8,826 nucleotides of DNA, from positions 1-8,826 of the forward strand of contig BNUH01000106.1 in the NCBI GenBank assembly GCA_025997215.1, in the 5' to 3' direction. A program made the position numbers and the translations under genes. Below the pieces are notes generated by a model that was given only the letters and a program-made list of their open reading frames with translations, ran no database searches and was not told where the DNA came from. Positions 7,013-8,826 of this stretch are shown piece by piece (position 1 is the stretch's first letter; each line of letters opens with the position of its first letter). The DNA comes from Clostridia bacterium (GTDB lineage Bacteria; Bacillota_A; Clostridia; Christensenellales; Aristaeellaceae).

Positions 7013-8596
7013 ATGAAAAGGTTTAACATCAACGGGCTGTGCATGCCTGAGAAACACTACATGGTTGATCTCAGCCAGCGGGTGCTGGAGATTGATCGTA
7101 CTTTGATTGAGTTGGGCGAGTACTTCACCATCAACCGTGCGCGTCAGTATGGAAAGACGACGACGCTACAGGCGCTAGAGAAGTATTTGTCGACTAAGTA
7201 TATAGTAGTAAGAATCAGCTTCGAAGGATTGGATGATTCGATTCTGAGAAATACTACGGAATTCATTAGGGCATTCATCTTTGCTTGTGCTTCCCAATTA
7301 GCAAGAGCAGCTGTTGGTGATGTTGTAATAAAAAACTGGAAAGCTGATTTGGAAACATTCAACCTGCGCATTCTGCGTGATCGAATCACCAAGCTTGTTT
7401 GTGCGTGCAATAAACCAATTATTTTGATGATCGACGAAGTAGATAAATCATCAGATAATAAGCTGTTTCTAAGTTTTCTTGGTATGCTTCGAGATAAACA
7501 CTTGACACGTACCTCATATGGAAACAATGAGTATGATGCAACGTTCCAAAGCGTCATACTCGCTGGTGTTTACGACATAAAGAACCTGAAGTTAAAGATT
7601 CGACCCGAAGAAGAGCATAGTTATAACAGCCCATGGAACATCGCTGCACCGTTTAATCTGGACATGAGCTTCTCAGATGGTGAGATTGCAAGAATGCTAG
7701 CTGAGTATGAGACGGATCATCATACTGGCATGGACATCCAGTCCATCGCAAATGAGATCCGCCGCCGGACAAGCGGCTATCCATTCCTGGTCAGTTTGAT
7801 CTGCAAGACGATCGATGAGCAGCTTGATCGCAACTGGTCGCTTGATGGTATCCAGTCTGCCGTTAAGCGAATTCTACATGATACAAACACTCTATTCGAT
7901 GATATGACCAAGAAGCTTAGCGAGCATCTAAGACTAGGAAAGCTAGTGGAAGCCATCCTAGTCGGAGGGACGCATCCAAACTATGAGATCGAAAACGAGA
8001 CGATCCGTCTTGGCGTTACCTTTGGCATACTCGCCGAGAGGGATAAATCTGTTGTTATATCCAACTTGATTTTTGAGAAGAAACTGTACAGCTACTTCGT
8101 TTCAAGGGCAGAAACTGAACGACTCATCAATCCAGGGATGTTCGATCCGCCCTCCGCATTCATTAAGAATGGACGTATTGACATGGTGTACGCTTTCCAG
8201 CAGTTTGCTGCAGCAATGAAGCGGGAACGGCGTAAAGAGAACTCTAGCTTTGTGGAGACTGACGCACGCCTATTATTCATAATGTTTATATCGTCAATTG
8301 TAAACTCGACTGGCTCATATGATGTGGAATCGCAGACACGCAATAATATGCGCATGGATATAAAGATTCATTACTTGAGGGAAAACTATATTATCGAGCT
8401 GAAGATATGGCGTGGTAAGCAAATGGAGCAGGATGCATATGAGCAACTTGCGGGATACCTAGATGCGCAAGGTAAGCGCGAAGGATACCTCTTGGTTTTC
8501 TGTGATAACAAAACTCAACCAGAGGAACGAGGGTGGGTGGAATATAATGGTTATAGGATATACGAAACGATCGTACCATTTCTGGAAGAGGCATGA
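7013..8596 (+). CDS. AAA-like ATPase fused to PD-(D/E)XK nuclease-like domain
   Basis: 527 residues, complete, with AGGAGGG 9 nt before the ATG. The N-terminal half is a STAND/ORC-like ATPase of the AAA-like family: FTINRARQYGKTTTL (38-52) holds an atypical Walker A in which RQYGKTT replaces GxxxxGKT (K48). IILMIDEVDK (136-145) is Walker B with D141 and E142, and SVILAGVYD (180-188) is a sensor-like strand. Residues about 300-365 look like a winged-helix linker. The C-terminal part (about 410-527) has a PD-(D/E)XK arrangement: D449 in MRMDIKIHY, E462 and K464 in YIIELKIW, then the downstream helix EQLAGYLD (477-484, a QxxxY pattern). The family is frequent, often in many copies, in gut Firmicutes, and its role is not established; nucleic-acid processing or defence is conjecture. 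It is AT-richer than the sugar operon, has its own promoter, and appears monocistronic. Confidence 0.9.
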   Translation: MKRFNINGLCMPEKHYMVDLSQRVLEIDRTLIELGEYFTINRARQYGKTTTLQALEKYLSTKYIVVRISFEGLDDSILRNTTEFIRAFIFACASQLARAAVGDVVIKNWKADLETFNLRILRDRITKLVCACNKPIILMIDEVDKSSDNKLFLSFLGMLRDKHLTRTSYGNNEYDATFQSVILAGVYDIKNLKLKIRPEEEHSYNSPWNIAAPFNLDMSFSDGEIARMLAEYETDHHTGMDIQSIANEIRRRTSGYPFLVSLICKTIDEQLDRNWSLDGIQSAVKRILHDTNTLFDDMTKKLSEHLRLGKLVEAILVGGTHPNYEIENETIRLGVTFGILAERDKSVVISNLIFEKKLYSYFVSRAETERLINPGMFDPPSAFIKNGRIDMVYAFQQFAAAMKRERRKENSSFVETDARLLFIMFISSIVNSTGSYDVESQTRNNMRMDIKIHYLRENYIIELKIWRGKQMEQDAYEQLAGYLDAQGKREGYLLVFCDNKTQPEERGWVEYNGYRIYETIVPFLEEA

Positions 8597-8616
8597 GTCA
8601 CGACCCGTCATGCCTC
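8588..8616. terminator. 9-bp perfect inverted repeat between convergent reading frames
   Basis: GAGGCATGA (8588-8596) and TCATGCCTC (8608-8616) pair perfectly around an 11-nt loop. The left arm is the last three codons region of the ATPase gene including its TGA; the right arm is, on the opposite strand, the end of a convergent reading frame including its TGA. No T-run follows on either side, so it is not a textbook intrinsic terminator, but it may act as a bidirectional 3' end or processing stem. Confidence 0.45.
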
Positions 8617-8826
8617 CCGCAGATTGTTGAAGTATTCGACAATAAATGCAGAGACTGCATGTGCAAATCGCAGGGTTGTAATCGCACAGCTTTTACGATG
8701 GTAGTGCCGCACCAATTGTGTAAACCCATCAACCATAAAGAAGCGCCCAGCCAGGAAAGCACCCGCCGCAGCGGAAGTAGGTTCTCGGAGCCAGAGGCCC
8801 GTTCCCCCCTGCACCACAGCCAGAAC
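8608..8826 (-). CDS. Possible hypothetical protein, 5' end outside window
   Basis: A minus-strand frame is open from the right window edge to a TGA at 8610-8608, giving about 72 residues and ending AFIVEYFNNLREA. Only a GTG at 8817 is available as an internal start, so the real start probably lies outside the window. The sequence mixes hydrophobic and basic residues (GAFLAGRFFMVDGFTQ, then VRHYHRKSCAI) with no motif I recognise. It is convergent with the ATPase gene, and its last bases form one arm of the inverted repeat there. It could be the tail of a real gene, a decayed gene or a chance frame. Confidence 0.3.
   Translation of the reverse strand, partial: VLAVVQGGTGLWLREPTSAAAGAFLAGRFFMVDGFTQLVRHYHRKSCAITTLRFAHAVSAFIVEYFNNLREA

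Noticed and set aside
7144..7557. 137-residue minus-strand frame inside the ATPase gene
   Set aside because: Fully antisense to the conserved ATPase domain, with no motif of its own.
8630..8700. Small dyads around GCAG-AGA-CTGC suggesting a structured RNA
   Set aside because: The stems are 4 bp or so and do not assemble into any RNA family I recognise; the bases are also part of an open minus-strand frame.
1..8826. CRISPR array or multi-gene anti-phage system
   Set aside because: No regularly spaced repeats are present, and only one gene (the ATPase-nuclease fusion) has any defence-like features.

Overview
The window looks like chromosomal DNA of a Gram-positive, Clostridia-like Bacillota. 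The clues are strong AGGAGG-type ribosome binding sites before nearly every gene, a carbohydrate ABC transporter of the LplB/YtcP class with no ATPase of its own, and a fused AAA-like ATPase/PD-(D/E)XK protein of a type common in gut Firmicutes. The assignment is inference; there is no rRNA or other phylogenetic marker here.

Left part (about 1-5600, all minus strand): a carbohydrate uptake operon read from right to left. Its order is a candidate promoter (5565-5593), a secreted solute-binding protein, an intercistronic hairpin with a short T-run, an LplB-type permease, a YtcP/UgpE-type permease, a Gfo/Idh/MocA oxidoreductase and an AraC-family regulator cut by the left window edge. Gaps between genes are 26-38 bp, except the 103-bp gap that holds the hairpin. 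The likely logic is that a sugar or sugar derivative is bound outside, imported by the two permeases driven by a shared MsmX-like ATPase encoded elsewhere, and oxidised or reduced by the Gfo/Idh/MocA enzyme, while the AraC protein senses the substrate and controls the operon. The substrate cannot be read from the sequence.

Middle (about 5600-6780, minus strand): a 3'-truncated IS1634-type transposase gene. It keeps its own promoter and ribosome binding site, but has lost the C-terminal part that should carry the third catalytic acid. It lies directly upstream of the sugar operon in the same orientation, so its promoter could read into the operon.

Right part (about 6780-8826): a divergent, visibly AT-richer single gene on the plus strand. 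It encodes a 527-residue AAA-like ATPase fused to a PD-(D/E)XK nuclease-like domain, has its own extended -10 promoter, and has palindromic repeats in the upstream region. It ends in a 9-bp perfect inverted repeat shared with the stop codon of a convergent minus-strand reading frame that runs off the right edge.

No CRISPR array, tRNA, rRNA or clear multi-gene defence system was seen. The AAA-nuclease fusion is the gene with the least understood function.
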